Origin: JBAXPW01 sp037132015
GTDB lineage: Bacteria; Patescibacteriota; Microgenomatia; UBA1406; GWC2-37-13
Length of the DNA: 12,253 nt
Assembly: GCA_037132015.1 (NCBI GenBank)
Contig: JBAXPW010000041.1
Coordinates: forward strand, 1 to 12,253
Direction: 5' to 3'
Shown in pieces: positions 1 to 7,026 of this stretch (position 1 is its first letter; each line of letters starts with the position of its first letter). The translations under genes and the position numbers were made by a program. Below the pieces are notes generated by a model. The model saw nothing but the letters and a program-made list of their open reading frames with translations. It did no database searches and was not told the origin of the DNA.

Positions 1-59
1 TGAGACCCAATTTTTTTTACCTCTCAATGCACAAAATGTTTTGACATATTACCCACTCG

Positions 60-2828
60 TCATTCTAATATACTTAACAACTCCAATACTTTTTGAGGAA
101 TATCTTTATTACTCTTTTTCAGTTCATTTAACAGTTCAGTTATAGTCAATTGGTCTCTTCTTATTGTACCTTTGTTGTCGGGATTGATATTCCTAAGATG
201 AAATGTTAAATAGTCGTATAGACTAGTTATAAATCTTATATTACTAAAAAGCTCATCAATGATCACTTGTTTGGAATCAGAATATTGCAATGTCCATGTA
301 AATAGCTGAATATATTTGGATAAACTCATTGAAGCAGTATACGTTTCAGATATAAATGTACGATATAATTCATTATTAAAGTTATCTTGATGTGTTACAT
401 TATTTAGTCTTTCTTTTAAGACCATCCATACTAAGTTTGATATATCCCTTGGATATCTGCCAAAATAAAAAAGATTTATAAGTTGGTCAACAATGATTTG
501 TTTGAAAGTACCAGTGAAATGTAGCGTACCAGCTTGTATTGCTCTAAGATATTGTTCAAGAGCTTCTGCTTTTTGAATGGGTCTTTCTCTCATAGAAAGT
601 ACTTGACCATAATTTAGGTTGGGTTCAAACTCTCTTCTAACGGTATCAAATTCACCTACAGAGAATGTCCCTTTAAGCACTGCACCTGCTGGAAATTGAT
701 TGGCAGTAAGGATGGCTTTTACACGAGTATGTTGGCTAAAATTGTTCAATATATTTATAAGTACAACTATATTTTCTTGAGAAAGATGTGAAAAAGGCTC
801 ATCCAATAAAACTGTTATGTCTTGATTTGTAATAGATAATGCGATACATATCTCTAATATCTTTTCCTGTCCAGCCGATAGAATGTAATTATTATTAAAC
901 CACTCATTTTTTACATCTCTAAATCCAAGATTGTTGCAATGGGTTACTATTTTTTGGGTTAAAGTAGCGTTGCTTGAGATATCTGCAGACCAAGCACGTA
1001 TTATTTGACTATTAGTTTCTATTAAATTAGGATAGGTAGCAAGTAATATTCCAATAGTATTGGATATTGGTCTACTTCTTAATTTTTGAATAATAGGGAA
1101 CATATATTGCCTTTCTTTTGGATCTAAAGTTCTTAGATCTCTTTTTTCTTCAGAAAATGAAACCCCAACTCTTAGTCGATCATTATCTCCGATATAGCGA
1201 CCAGATAATGTATAAAGAAAAGTAGTTTTTCCTGATCCATTTGCTCCAGTTACAGTCAGATAACTATTTTGTGGGATTGTAATTCCCATGTTAAAGTATA
1301 CATTAGGTCCATCGGGAGTTATTGGCGGGATAACAACTTTTTCAAGATAAAGATCTCCATGTGTTGGTGGTATACATGGATCTAAAATATTTGTGCAGCT
1401 TTCTCTAATAGGTAGTCTGCTAGCAGATATGATTCCTTGAAGTTCAGATTCAAGTTTGTTACTTAAAATTTTAGCGGTATCTATTTGTGCTTGAATTGAT
1501 GCTGATTGATCCATTACTGTAGAACTTATAGATGCGATATATCGATGGAAGGCAATTATAGTAGAAGCATAGTTTGGATTACTATTTAATAATAATAAAA
1601 ATCCGGTTGTTCCTAGCGTTCCAAGTTTTATCAATAAATCTTTAAAGGTACGAGTGTAAAAATTTTTTAACCAAATTGAATTTTTTAATTCTTTATTTAA
1701 TTCAATAGTTCTTTCGTCAACTGCTATCTCTCCTGAATTTTGTAGAAATGGAGTAATTTTTTGTATATATTGGCGAAGAAAAGCATCTGCTTCACTGAAG
1801 AAATGTGAAAAAGGTATGAGATATTTTTCTGATAATTTGCTCATTGAAAATAAACCCAAAGTCATACCAGTTCCTGTAATAGTTCCTTTCATTAATCCGT
1901 TTAAGGGGCCATTTCGAAGGGCTTCTGATGTTGCGATACCAAACGATAGTCCAAGAATTGTTATGGGTAGTGTAATACTAAGCATTCTACGATCAACCTT
2001 TGCTTGAGCCCCCATTAAGATTTGCTGAAGTGTATCTGTCATGTTTGTAGTAATATTATGTTCTTTTTGAAAGGTATCCATTTCTGCAATAAGACCTCGC
2101 CTTAATGAAGAGATGTCATGCATTATGGATCCAGACGCAGCCACCATAGATTCTGGTGTTTGCATTAGTAGTTGAGTTGCTATTAATGCTATAATTTGAT
2201 TTGGAGTAGATAGATCTGCATTAAAAATAAAACCATTCATAAAAGATCCAAGTCCTGCTTCTGTGAGATTTTTAGCAGGTGCAAGAACCGCTAACTGTCC
2301 GACTTTTAGCACTTCATCTTTCCATCTACTAAATCGAGGATCCAAACGAATTATGTCATCGAGGAGGTTTTGAGGAATAATAGAATTTGCCAAATACTTA
2401 GAAGCTAATTCTAATTGGTCAACTGTTCTTAAAATCGAAGGATCTGGTTTTTCTTTCCCATGCTTTTTTTGATCATCTTTGACATACCATATTTCCCATG
2501 GCATTAAGGCAATTGGAGTTTCTATAGAACGTAAAAGAGTGAGAATTGACAATCCCGCATAGGTTAACGTGTTAAGGGAATTATCCAATCTATCTCGAAC
2601 TGTTAAAATACCATTTGCAATATTTTTTGTTATTTGTGGTTTGGCCTCATGTAGGAACCTTTGCACATCATCTGGAAGTGATGAAAATACCATATTATCT
2701 TGTGCAACTAAAATATCTAGAGATTCATTCCTTCCCTCCAATCGAAGTGCTCTTTCTACAGGACTTACTCTTGCACCATAATTATAAGCATGCATTCCAT
2801 ATTTATGTAGTAGGTGTGCTCGTTCCAT
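60..2828 (-). CDS. ABC-exporter-like ATPase with extra N- and C-terminal domains (paralog A)
   Basis: A 922-residue protein with one ABC ATPase domain at about residues 495-735. Visible motifs are Walker A GANGSGKTT (528-536), a likely Q-loop around 571-581, signature LSAGQ (650-654) and Walker B ITVLLDEP (671-678) with D676 and catalytic E677. At the H-loop position the sequence reads ILTANQFP, with no histidine. Residues about 175-470 follow the layout of an ABC exporter membrane half: an RRGL-type helix near 243, a hydrophobic hairpin at 283-330, a long helical stretch at 340-395 and a hairpin at 398-440 leading into the ATPase. The helices are only moderately hydrophobic, so membrane insertion is uncertain. 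Residues 1-170 and 742-922 match no family I know. It is the diverged twin of the next gene upstream, and the two may act as a heterodimer (inference). The substrate is unknown. The ATPase call is firm; the transporter role is not. Confidence 0.85.
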   Translation of the reverse strand: MERAHLLHKYGMHAYNYGARVSPVERALRLEGRNESLDILVAQDNMVFSSLPDDVQRFLHEAKPQITKNIANGILTVRDRLDNSLNTLTYAGLSILTLLRSIETPIALMPWEIWYVKDDQKKHGKEKPDPSILRTVDQLELASKYLANSIIPQNLLDDIIRLDPRFSRWKDEVLKVGQLAVLAPAKNLTEAGLGSFMNGFIFNADLSTPNQIIALIATQLLMQTPESMVAASGSIMHDISSLRRGLIAEMDTFQKEHNITTNMTDTLQQILMGAQAKVDRRMLSITLPITILGLSFGIATSEALRNGPLNGLMKGTITGTGMTLGLFSMSKLSEKYLIPFSHFFSEADAFLRQYIQKITPFLQNSGEIAVDERTIELNKELKNSIWLKNFYTRTFKDLLIKLGTLGTTGFLLLLNSNPNYASTIIAFHRYIASISSTVMDQSASIQAQIDTAKILSNKLESELQGIISASRLPIRESCTNILDPCIPPTHGDLYLEKVVIPPITPDGPNVYFNMGITIPQNSYLTVTGANGSGKTTFLYTLSGRYIGDNDRLRVGVSFSEEKRDLRTLDPKERQYMFPIIQKLRSRPISNTIGILLATYPNLIETNSQIIRAWSADISSNATLTQKIVTHCNNLGFRDVKNEWFNNNYILSAGQEKILEICIALSITNQDITVLLDEPFSHLSQENIVVLINILNNFSQHTRVKAILTANQFPAGAVLKGTFSVGEFDTVRREFEPNLNYGQVLSMRERPIQKAEALEQYLRAIQAGTLHFTGTFKQIIVDQLINLFYFGRYPRDISNLVWMVLKERLNNVTHQDNFNNELYRTFISETYTASMSLSKYIQLFTWTLQYSDSKQVIIDELFSNIRFITSLYDYLTFHLRNINPDNKGTIRRDQLTITELLNELKKSNKDIPQKVLELLSILE

Positions 2829-2833
2829 TGGAC

Positions 2834-2862
2834 AGTATACTATTACTATGGGTTTTATTCAA
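2834..2862 (-). promoter_or_regulatory. Promoter of paralog A, predicted leaderless
   Basis: On the minus strand a -35 TTGAAT (2857-2862) is followed by a 17-bp spacer and a -10 TATACT (2834-2839). Only five bases separate the -10 box from the ATG at 2828. Transcription would therefore begin at or next to the start codon. No Shine-Dalgarno sequence is present. The same arrangement precedes paralog B. Confidence 0.7.
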
Positions 2863-2870
2863 CTCCCAAA
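2834..2870 (-). repeat. 37-bp direct repeat, copy 1 (promoter plus helicase-tail remnant)
   Basis: This segment matches 5769-5805 at 35 of 37 positions in the same orientation; the differences are at 2842 and 2856. It covers the -10, spacer, -35 and 8 further bases upstream of the -35. In the other copy the far end is the last three codons and stop of the helicase gene (TTTGGGAGTTGA). Here no helicase lies upstream, so those bases look like a remnant carried along by a tandem duplication. Sequence on both sides of the 37 bp is unlike the other copy. Confidence 0.85.
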
Positions 2871-2884
2871 GGTGAAAGTTGAAT
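2857..2884. promoter_or_regulatory. Inverted repeat overlapping the -35 box of paralog A
   Basis: Arms ATTCAACT (2857-2864) and AGTTGAAT (2877-2884) are perfect 8-bp complements around a 12-base centre. One arm contains the -35 hexamer. It could be an operator or a hairpin in read-through RNA from paralog B; no T-run follows on the minus strand, so it is not a classical terminator. The second arm has no counterpart at the paralog B promoter. Confidence 0.35.
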
Positions 2885-2937
2885 CATTGAATTTGTGCGA
2901 GCAAATTGGTTTGAGATGTGCAAATTAAGTTTTAGTC

Positions 2938-5763
2938 TTAATCATTATTAGATAATATCCTATTTAGCACACGAAGTCTATTATCGATATTGCCAGAAAT
3001 TGTCTGTAGCCTACCAAGTTCTAATAGTTGACAATTTGTTTCAATTTGTAACTGATCTTGAATATCAGGATTTGCAGTTACAATTGTTATGAATAAATTC
3101 AAAAAACTTGAAATAATATTAAAAGTTTCAAGACGGGATGAATCAATACTAGAATTTTGAAACAACTGAATATATTGAATCAAAGTATTTCCAAATTTTT
3201 TTACATTTGGATCAGTTTGAAAATCGCTCAAGATTTCTCTAATTTTTTGTTCATTTGCGTAGGATATGAGTGAAGTTAATGTAGTTATATAATTTAGTCC
3301 AGAATAAATAGCGAGATCATCTAGATATCGTGGAAACACAATTTTTGTATCATTATCGGAAAATTTTGTTTTTAGGATATTCCATACGAGATCCACTACT
3401 ATTGATTTATTTCGATAATTTTCAAGAAAATCTTGCAAATCGAAGAGTCTGAATTCTAGATATTTCATTGAACTATCTGTACGATAGGATTCTAATAGAT
3501 TTTTTATAGTTGTTCGAATAGTAGCTATTTTATTATAATCTTTATATCCTTTCCTATGGTTATGTGGTTCAAACGTCATAGTATCAGTAACATATTCTCC
3601 ACATGAATGAGGAAGACTGGTGATTGCATCGGGGAATTCATTTGCCGTCAGAATGATTCTACCTTTAAAGTGGTTTGGTAGGTTTTGAAATATAGTAGCC
3701 ATAGTACCTCTGTTTTCTTCTGAAAATGAAGAAAATGGTTCGTCCCAAAGTAAAGTAATATTTCCATCATTTATTGCGAGTGATCCAAGGTACATTAACA
3801 TATCGCGTTGTGCCGTCGATAATTCTATGCTCGCAGTGAACCAATCAGCAGTAACATCCATAAAACCTACTGAATGATAATGGGCAACTAATTGCGTTGT
3901 AAAGTCTGACCTAGAGTCATCATCAGAAGTCCACTTTATCATATCTGACTCTGTAGCTCCAAATTTGTTTGAATATCCGGATAGAAGCACACCTAATTTA
4001 GAACGGATGTTACTTTTTTTATCGAGTTGTATTAATGGAAATAGATGTTGTCGTTCTTGTATCGGAACTGTTCTTAAATCTTGTGGTCCGTTACTCGTAA
4101 TGACACCAACTCTTTGATTAGCATTTCCCGCGCTAAAATCTCCTCGTAATGTATGAAGAATTGATGTTTTTCCTGTACCATTTTGTCCTGTAATCGTTAA
4201 AAAACTACTAGCAGGCATATTTACATGAAGATTTTTCATATGAATATTCAGTTCACCTGGTTTGATGGGAGGTATGATTAGACTTTCAATTGCGAGAGGA
4301 AATTCACTTATTACAGGATCATCAACAGATTCTAAATGATCTTGGAGTGGAAGTCGTCCCATGGATATTCTTCCATTTAGTTCAATTAGAAGAGATTCTA
4401 CCGCAATTCTAGTATGTTCTATTGATGCAACATATGTCCCATACTTAGTAATACGTTCTCTTAATAATGATGCGTATCGCTGATTTCCGATCATCATAGC
4501 CGCTGACAATCCTTTTGTTTGACTGAATAGTGCAGTTGCAAGTACAGCAAACCAAGTAGATTGTTTTGGAATACCTTTTATTAATAAATCTGAAAGAAAA
4601 TTTTTCCACCAAATTTTCACTTTTAGCTCCGAATTTTTTTGCTCTGTTTCTTTATTTATTGCAATTTCACCTTTAGCTTCTTGAAATGGTTCTATTTCTG
4701 ATGTTATTTTTCGTATTTGTGCATGACTCAAACCATATTGTGCACCAAAATCTTTAAGCCATTTTTCGGTAAAAAAGTCTATAGTGAGCGAACCTGCTTT
4801 TAAAAAGCTACCTGTGATAAGAGTAGTTGCTAGTCCATTCAGAGGGCCTGTTTTTTGCATTTCAGCGACACCAATTCCGATCGATACTCCAATGAGAGTT
4901 GCAGGAAGTCCACATGATATTAATCGTTGCTCAAATTTTTTCTCTGCTGTAGTAAATATTTCTTCAAAGATGGATGATATATTATTCGTTAATCTATGTT
5001 TTTGATGGAACGAGCTTATATCTTGCATCAACCCACGACGCAATCTATATATTTCATGGATATATTCTTGAGCAGATGCTCTAAGTAAAGACTCAGGGAA
5101 GATCATAGCTTGTTGTTCGATAATAAGTTTGAGTATACGATCATTATCAGCTGTTGAATTGAATATGTATCCATCAGCTACAGAACCAATTAAATAGGAT
5201 AATCTCATTTTATTTGGTGCCCCGATCATTTTTTTACCTGTTTTATAAATTTCTTCTTCCCAAAGTGAAAATCGAGGATCCAATTTAGCAAGAGTTTGTA
5301 GGAGCCTTTTTGGAACTATACCATCAGCAATAAAATGTGCTGCGATCTCCTCTTGATGTATAGTTCGAAGAATTCCCAAATCACGTTCTGGCTTATGATT
5401 GCATTCTTGGTCTTCATTAACATACCATTCCTCCCATGATATCAAAGGTCCTTGGTACCCCTTTGCACGTGCATAAGTAAGTGCAGATAATCCAGCATGG
5501 GTGAGTGCATCAGGAATTACTTCTGTTCCACTTTTCATTGCTAATACTCCTTTTTGGATATCATCAGTTATTCGGGGCATTTGTGATCGTAAAAAGTTTT
5601 GGATGTCAACAGGAAATGTATTTATTCTTTTTTCATCTATAGCAGAAAGTAAATCATGTTGAGGATTTCTTCCTTCTTGTTGAAGCGCACGTTCCCATGG
5701 TTGAGGGGCTTTATATAGGTGATGTGGTATTCCGTAATGATGTAATAGTTCGTGTCTATGCAT
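2938..5763 (-). CDS. ABC-exporter-like ATPase with extra N- and C-terminal domains (paralog B)
   Basis: A 941-residue paralog of the gene at 60-2828, collinear over its full length and roughly one third identical by eye. Shared landmarks include GLSALTYAR near 91, LDPRFS at 162-167, LRRGL near 241, GEIAI near 365, IPPIKP near 497 and ILTANEFP at 704-711. The ATPase domain has Walker A GQNGTGKTS (526-534) and Walker B ITLLWDEP (669-676) with D674 and E675. The signature is LSTAQ (648-652), where both usual glycines are replaced, and the H-loop histidine is again missing. Hydrophobic stretches at 283-300, 308-328 and 400-437 are weaker than in a normal transporter, and the region aligned with the first two exporter helices is polar. 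The gene follows the helicase closely but has its own promoter inside the helicase stop region. Function is not recognised beyond ATP binding and probable hydrolysis. Confidence 0.85.
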   Translation of the reverse strand: MHRHELLHHYGIPHHLYKAPQPWERALQQEGRNPQHDLLSAIDEKRINTFPVDIQNFLRSQMPRITDDIQKGVLAMKSGTEVIPDALTHAGLSALTYARAKGYQGPLISWEEWYVNEDQECNHKPERDLGILRTIHQEEIAAHFIADGIVPKRLLQTLAKLDPRFSLWEEEIYKTGKKMIGAPNKMRLSYLIGSVADGYIFNSTADNDRILKLIIEQQAMIFPESLLRASAQEYIHEIYRLRRGLMQDISSFHQKHRLTNNISSIFEEIFTTAEKKFEQRLISCGLPATLIGVSIGIGVAEMQKTGPLNGLATTLITGSFLKAGSLTIDFFTEKWLKDFGAQYGLSHAQIRKITSEIEPFQEAKGEIAINKETEQKNSELKVKIWWKNFLSDLLIKGIPKQSTWFAVLATALFSQTKGLSAAMMIGNQRYASLLRERITKYGTYVASIEHTRIAVESLLIELNGRISMGRLPLQDHLESVDDPVISEFPLAIESLIIPPIKPGELNIHMKNLHVNMPASSFLTITGQNGTGKTSILHTLRGDFSAGNANQRVGVITSNGPQDLRTVPIQERQHLFPLIQLDKKSNIRSKLGVLLSGYSNKFGATESDMIKWTSDDDSRSDFTTQLVAHYHSVGFMDVTADWFTASIELSTAQRDMLMYLGSLAINDGNITLLWDEPFSSFSEENRGTMATIFQNLPNHFKGRIILTANEFPDAITSLPHSCGEYVTDTMTFEPHNHRKGYKDYNKIATIRTTIKNLLESYRTDSSMKYLEFRLFDLQDFLENYRNKSIVVDLVWNILKTKFSDNDTKIVFPRYLDDLAIYSGLNYITTLTSLISYANEQKIREILSDFQTDPNVKKFGNTLIQYIQLFQNSSIDSSRLETFNIISSFLNLFITIVTANPDIQDQLQIETNCQLLELGRLQTISGNIDNRLRVLNRILSNND

Positions 5764-5768
5764 CGATA

Positions 5769-5797
5769 AGTATACTCTTACTATGGGTTTAATTCAA
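5769..5797 (-). promoter_or_regulatory. Promoter of paralog B, embedded in the helicase stop codon
   Basis: A -35 TTGAAT (5792-5797), a 17-bp spacer and a -10 TATACT (5769-5774) stand five bases before the ATG at 5763. The -35 hexamer overlaps the helicase TGA (5794-5796). Start-site spacing predicts a leaderless mRNA. TGGG and CCCA arms also flank the -35 region, a weak partial dyad present in both copies. Confidence 0.7.
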
Positions 5798-5805
5798 CTC
5801 CCAAA
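5769..5805 (-). repeat. 37-bp direct repeat, copy 2 (promoter plus true helicase 3' end)
   Basis: Partner of 2834-2870, with 35 of 37 bases identical. In this copy the upstream 12 bases are genuine coding sequence, the final F-G-S codons and stop of the helicase gene. This is therefore probably the original arrangement. Confidence 0.85.
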
Positions 5806-6957
5806 CATATACAACTCTTCCTCTGCGCGGGTGATGCCTGTGTAGAGCCATCGTTTCCAATCTTCTTCAGACTGATTCTTAAATCGTTCTTCAAATAGAA
5901 TTACGCGTTTTGATTGGCTACCTTGTGCCTTGTGAACAGTGAGGGCATATCCAAAATCAAATAAATCACCATGCATGATGAGCGCGCGTTGTTCGGTATA
6001 ATTCATGGCTTTTGGTGCATTAAATTGTTTTTTTGCTATGAGTCCTTTATATATGTGTTCTTCTCCATCCATACTTACCTCTACTTTATACCAATGTTCA
6101 TCAACACTTTCGATAGATTCAATTGTTCCAATCATGCCATTAAAGATCTGTTTTTTATGATTATTTCGTAGACATATTATGCGATCTCCTGTTTTTGGTT
6201 CAGGAGTTTCAAATCCAAGTGATTGACGAATATGATTATTTATTTTTATCCGAGTCGTGTTATATCCACATAAAATCAACGTTTCTTTATTATAATTCGT
6301 AATAAGTTCATTCATCTGTTCCTGCATATCTGAATCTTCATAGGTATATTTTTTTACTGTATCAGAGTATATTCCTCTGCGAACCATTCCATGTTCACGA
6401 GCCTGAATTGAAAGTCCAATAATGGGATTGAGCTTTGCTTGACGATAAATTTCTTCAAGTCGAAGTTGTGGATGTTCCATCAGATTAAATGTTCCCGAAA
6501 TTGGTGGAAGTTGTCCATGATCCCCCACTGCAATAATCGGGACATTAAATGATCGAAGATGACGCCACATTTCTCCATCGACCATAGATGCTTCATCAAC
6601 GATGATAAGATTGCGATCTATCGTATCTTTTTTTTGCCATCCTATAATTTCTTCTCGATCATTTAGCATTGGTGAATAAATCAATGAATGAATAGTGCTT
6701 ATCGTATCGCGCTTTGTAACGATATCTTGTAATTTTGATCGAAGCACACGGGAGGCTTTGCCGGTATAACTGATAAAACCAATTTTTATATTTTCATCTA
6801 TTGCTTCAAGCTCCTTTTTTAGGTTGCCTATGAGTGTGGTTTTTCCTGTTCCTGCATATCCTCCAAGAGTGATGTAGGGTTTTGTTTCTTTTTCATTTTT
6901 ATACCAGCGAAGAATGATGTTGAGAACTTGTTGCTGATTGTCTGAAAGGATGATCAT
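5794..6957 (-). CDS. RecD/Dda-like SF1B DNA helicase
   Basis: A small superfamily 1B helicase, a class that uses ATP to move 5' to 3' on single-stranded DNA. Positions are counted from an upstream in-frame ATG at 6972, which would give 392 residues. Motif I is GGYAGTGKTT (37-46), a Ia-like ISYTGKASRVLR lies at 67-78, TIHSL at 93-97, motif II VDEASM (125-130), motif III GDHGQLPP (150-157), IYRQ (175-178), motif V YALTVHKAQGSQ (342-353) and motif VI LYTGITRA (376-383). The length fits the compact T4 Dda/RecD2 core without RecD2's N-terminal extension. I prefer the ATG at 6957 (387 residues), because the ATG at 6972 lies inside a strong TATAAT box. The gene is head-to-head with an L,D-transpeptidase and its stop codon carries the paralog B promoter. 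It probably works in DNA repair or replication; a link to the ABC-like pair is unproven. Confidence 0.92.
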   Translation of the reverse strand: MIILSDNQQQVLNIILRWYKNEKETKPYITLGGYAGTGKTTLIGNLKKELEAIDENIKIGFISYTGKASRVLRSKLQDIVTKRDTISTIHSLIYSPMLNDREEIIGWQKKDTIDRNLIIVDEASMVDGEMWRHLRSFNVPIIAVGDHGQLPPISGTFNLMEHPQLRLEEIYRQAKLNPIIGLSIQAREHGMVRRGIYSDTVKKYTYEDSDMQEQMNELITNYNKETLILCGYNTTRIKINNHIRQSLGFETPEPKTGDRIICLRNNHKKQIFNGMIGTIESIESVDEHWYKVEVSMDGEEHIYKGLIAKKQFNAPKAMNYTEQRALIMHGDLFDFGYALTVHKAQGSQSKRVILFEERFKNQSEEDWKRWLYTGITRAEEELYMFGS

Positions 6958-6970
6958 AAAGATGTGTCTC

Positions 6971-6979
6971 ATTATATCA
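6971..6979 (-). promoter_or_regulatory. Extended -10 promoter of the helicase
   Basis: On the minus strand TGA-TATAAT is a consensus extended -10 element. Its 3' end overlaps the upstream candidate ATG (6970-6972), so that codon should not be in the mRNA. The next in-frame ATG at 6957 would have a leader of only about six bases. No good -35 is seen, as is usual for extended -10 promoters. Confidence 0.6.
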
Positions 6980-7011
6980 AATTACATAAAACATCTTTGA
7001 AAGTGAAAATT

Positions 7012-7020
7012 TGTTATTAT
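7012..7020 (+). promoter_or_regulatory. Extended -10 promoter of the first L,D-transpeptidase
   Basis: TGT-TATTAT ends six bases before the GTG at 7027, predicting a leaderless message. An overlapping TATATT at 7018-7023 is an alternative. It lies back to back with the helicase promoter in a 69-bp divergent spacer. Confidence 0.45.
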
Positions 7021-7026
7021 ATTAAG

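Noticed and set aside
1..59. Possible terminator downstream of paralog A
   Set aside because: The short CAAA/TTTG hairpin on the minus strand has no following T-run. The run of eight T at 11-18 is on the plus strand, where no upstream gene is visible. TGAGA (1-5) and TCTCA (22-26) form only a weak 5-bp pairing.
2890..2926. AATTTG/CAAATT repeats between the paralogs as a small RNA or terminator
   Set aside because: The stem is six AT-rich base pairs with a duplicate GCAAATT nearby, too weak and without a T-run. Nothing else marks an RNA gene.
60..5763. The tandem ATPases as MutS-type mismatch repair proteins
   Set aside because: The nucleotide-binding domain has an ABC signature (LSAGQ/LSTAQ) and a DEP Walker B. 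The MutS hallmarks around Walker A (GPNMxGKS) and the DEIGRGT-type Walker B are absent.
60..6957. Helicase plus paired ATPases as a three-gene defence operon
   Set aside because: Each ABC-like gene has its own promoter, no nuclease or other effector is present, and the helicase looks like an ordinary small RecD/Dda-type enzyme. Proximity alone does not support a defence call.
6964..7026. N-terminal extension of the first L,D-transpeptidase
   Set aside because: The frame is open to a GTG at 6964, but it overlaps the helicase 5' end and runs through both promoters, and the membrane anchor begins only after 7027.
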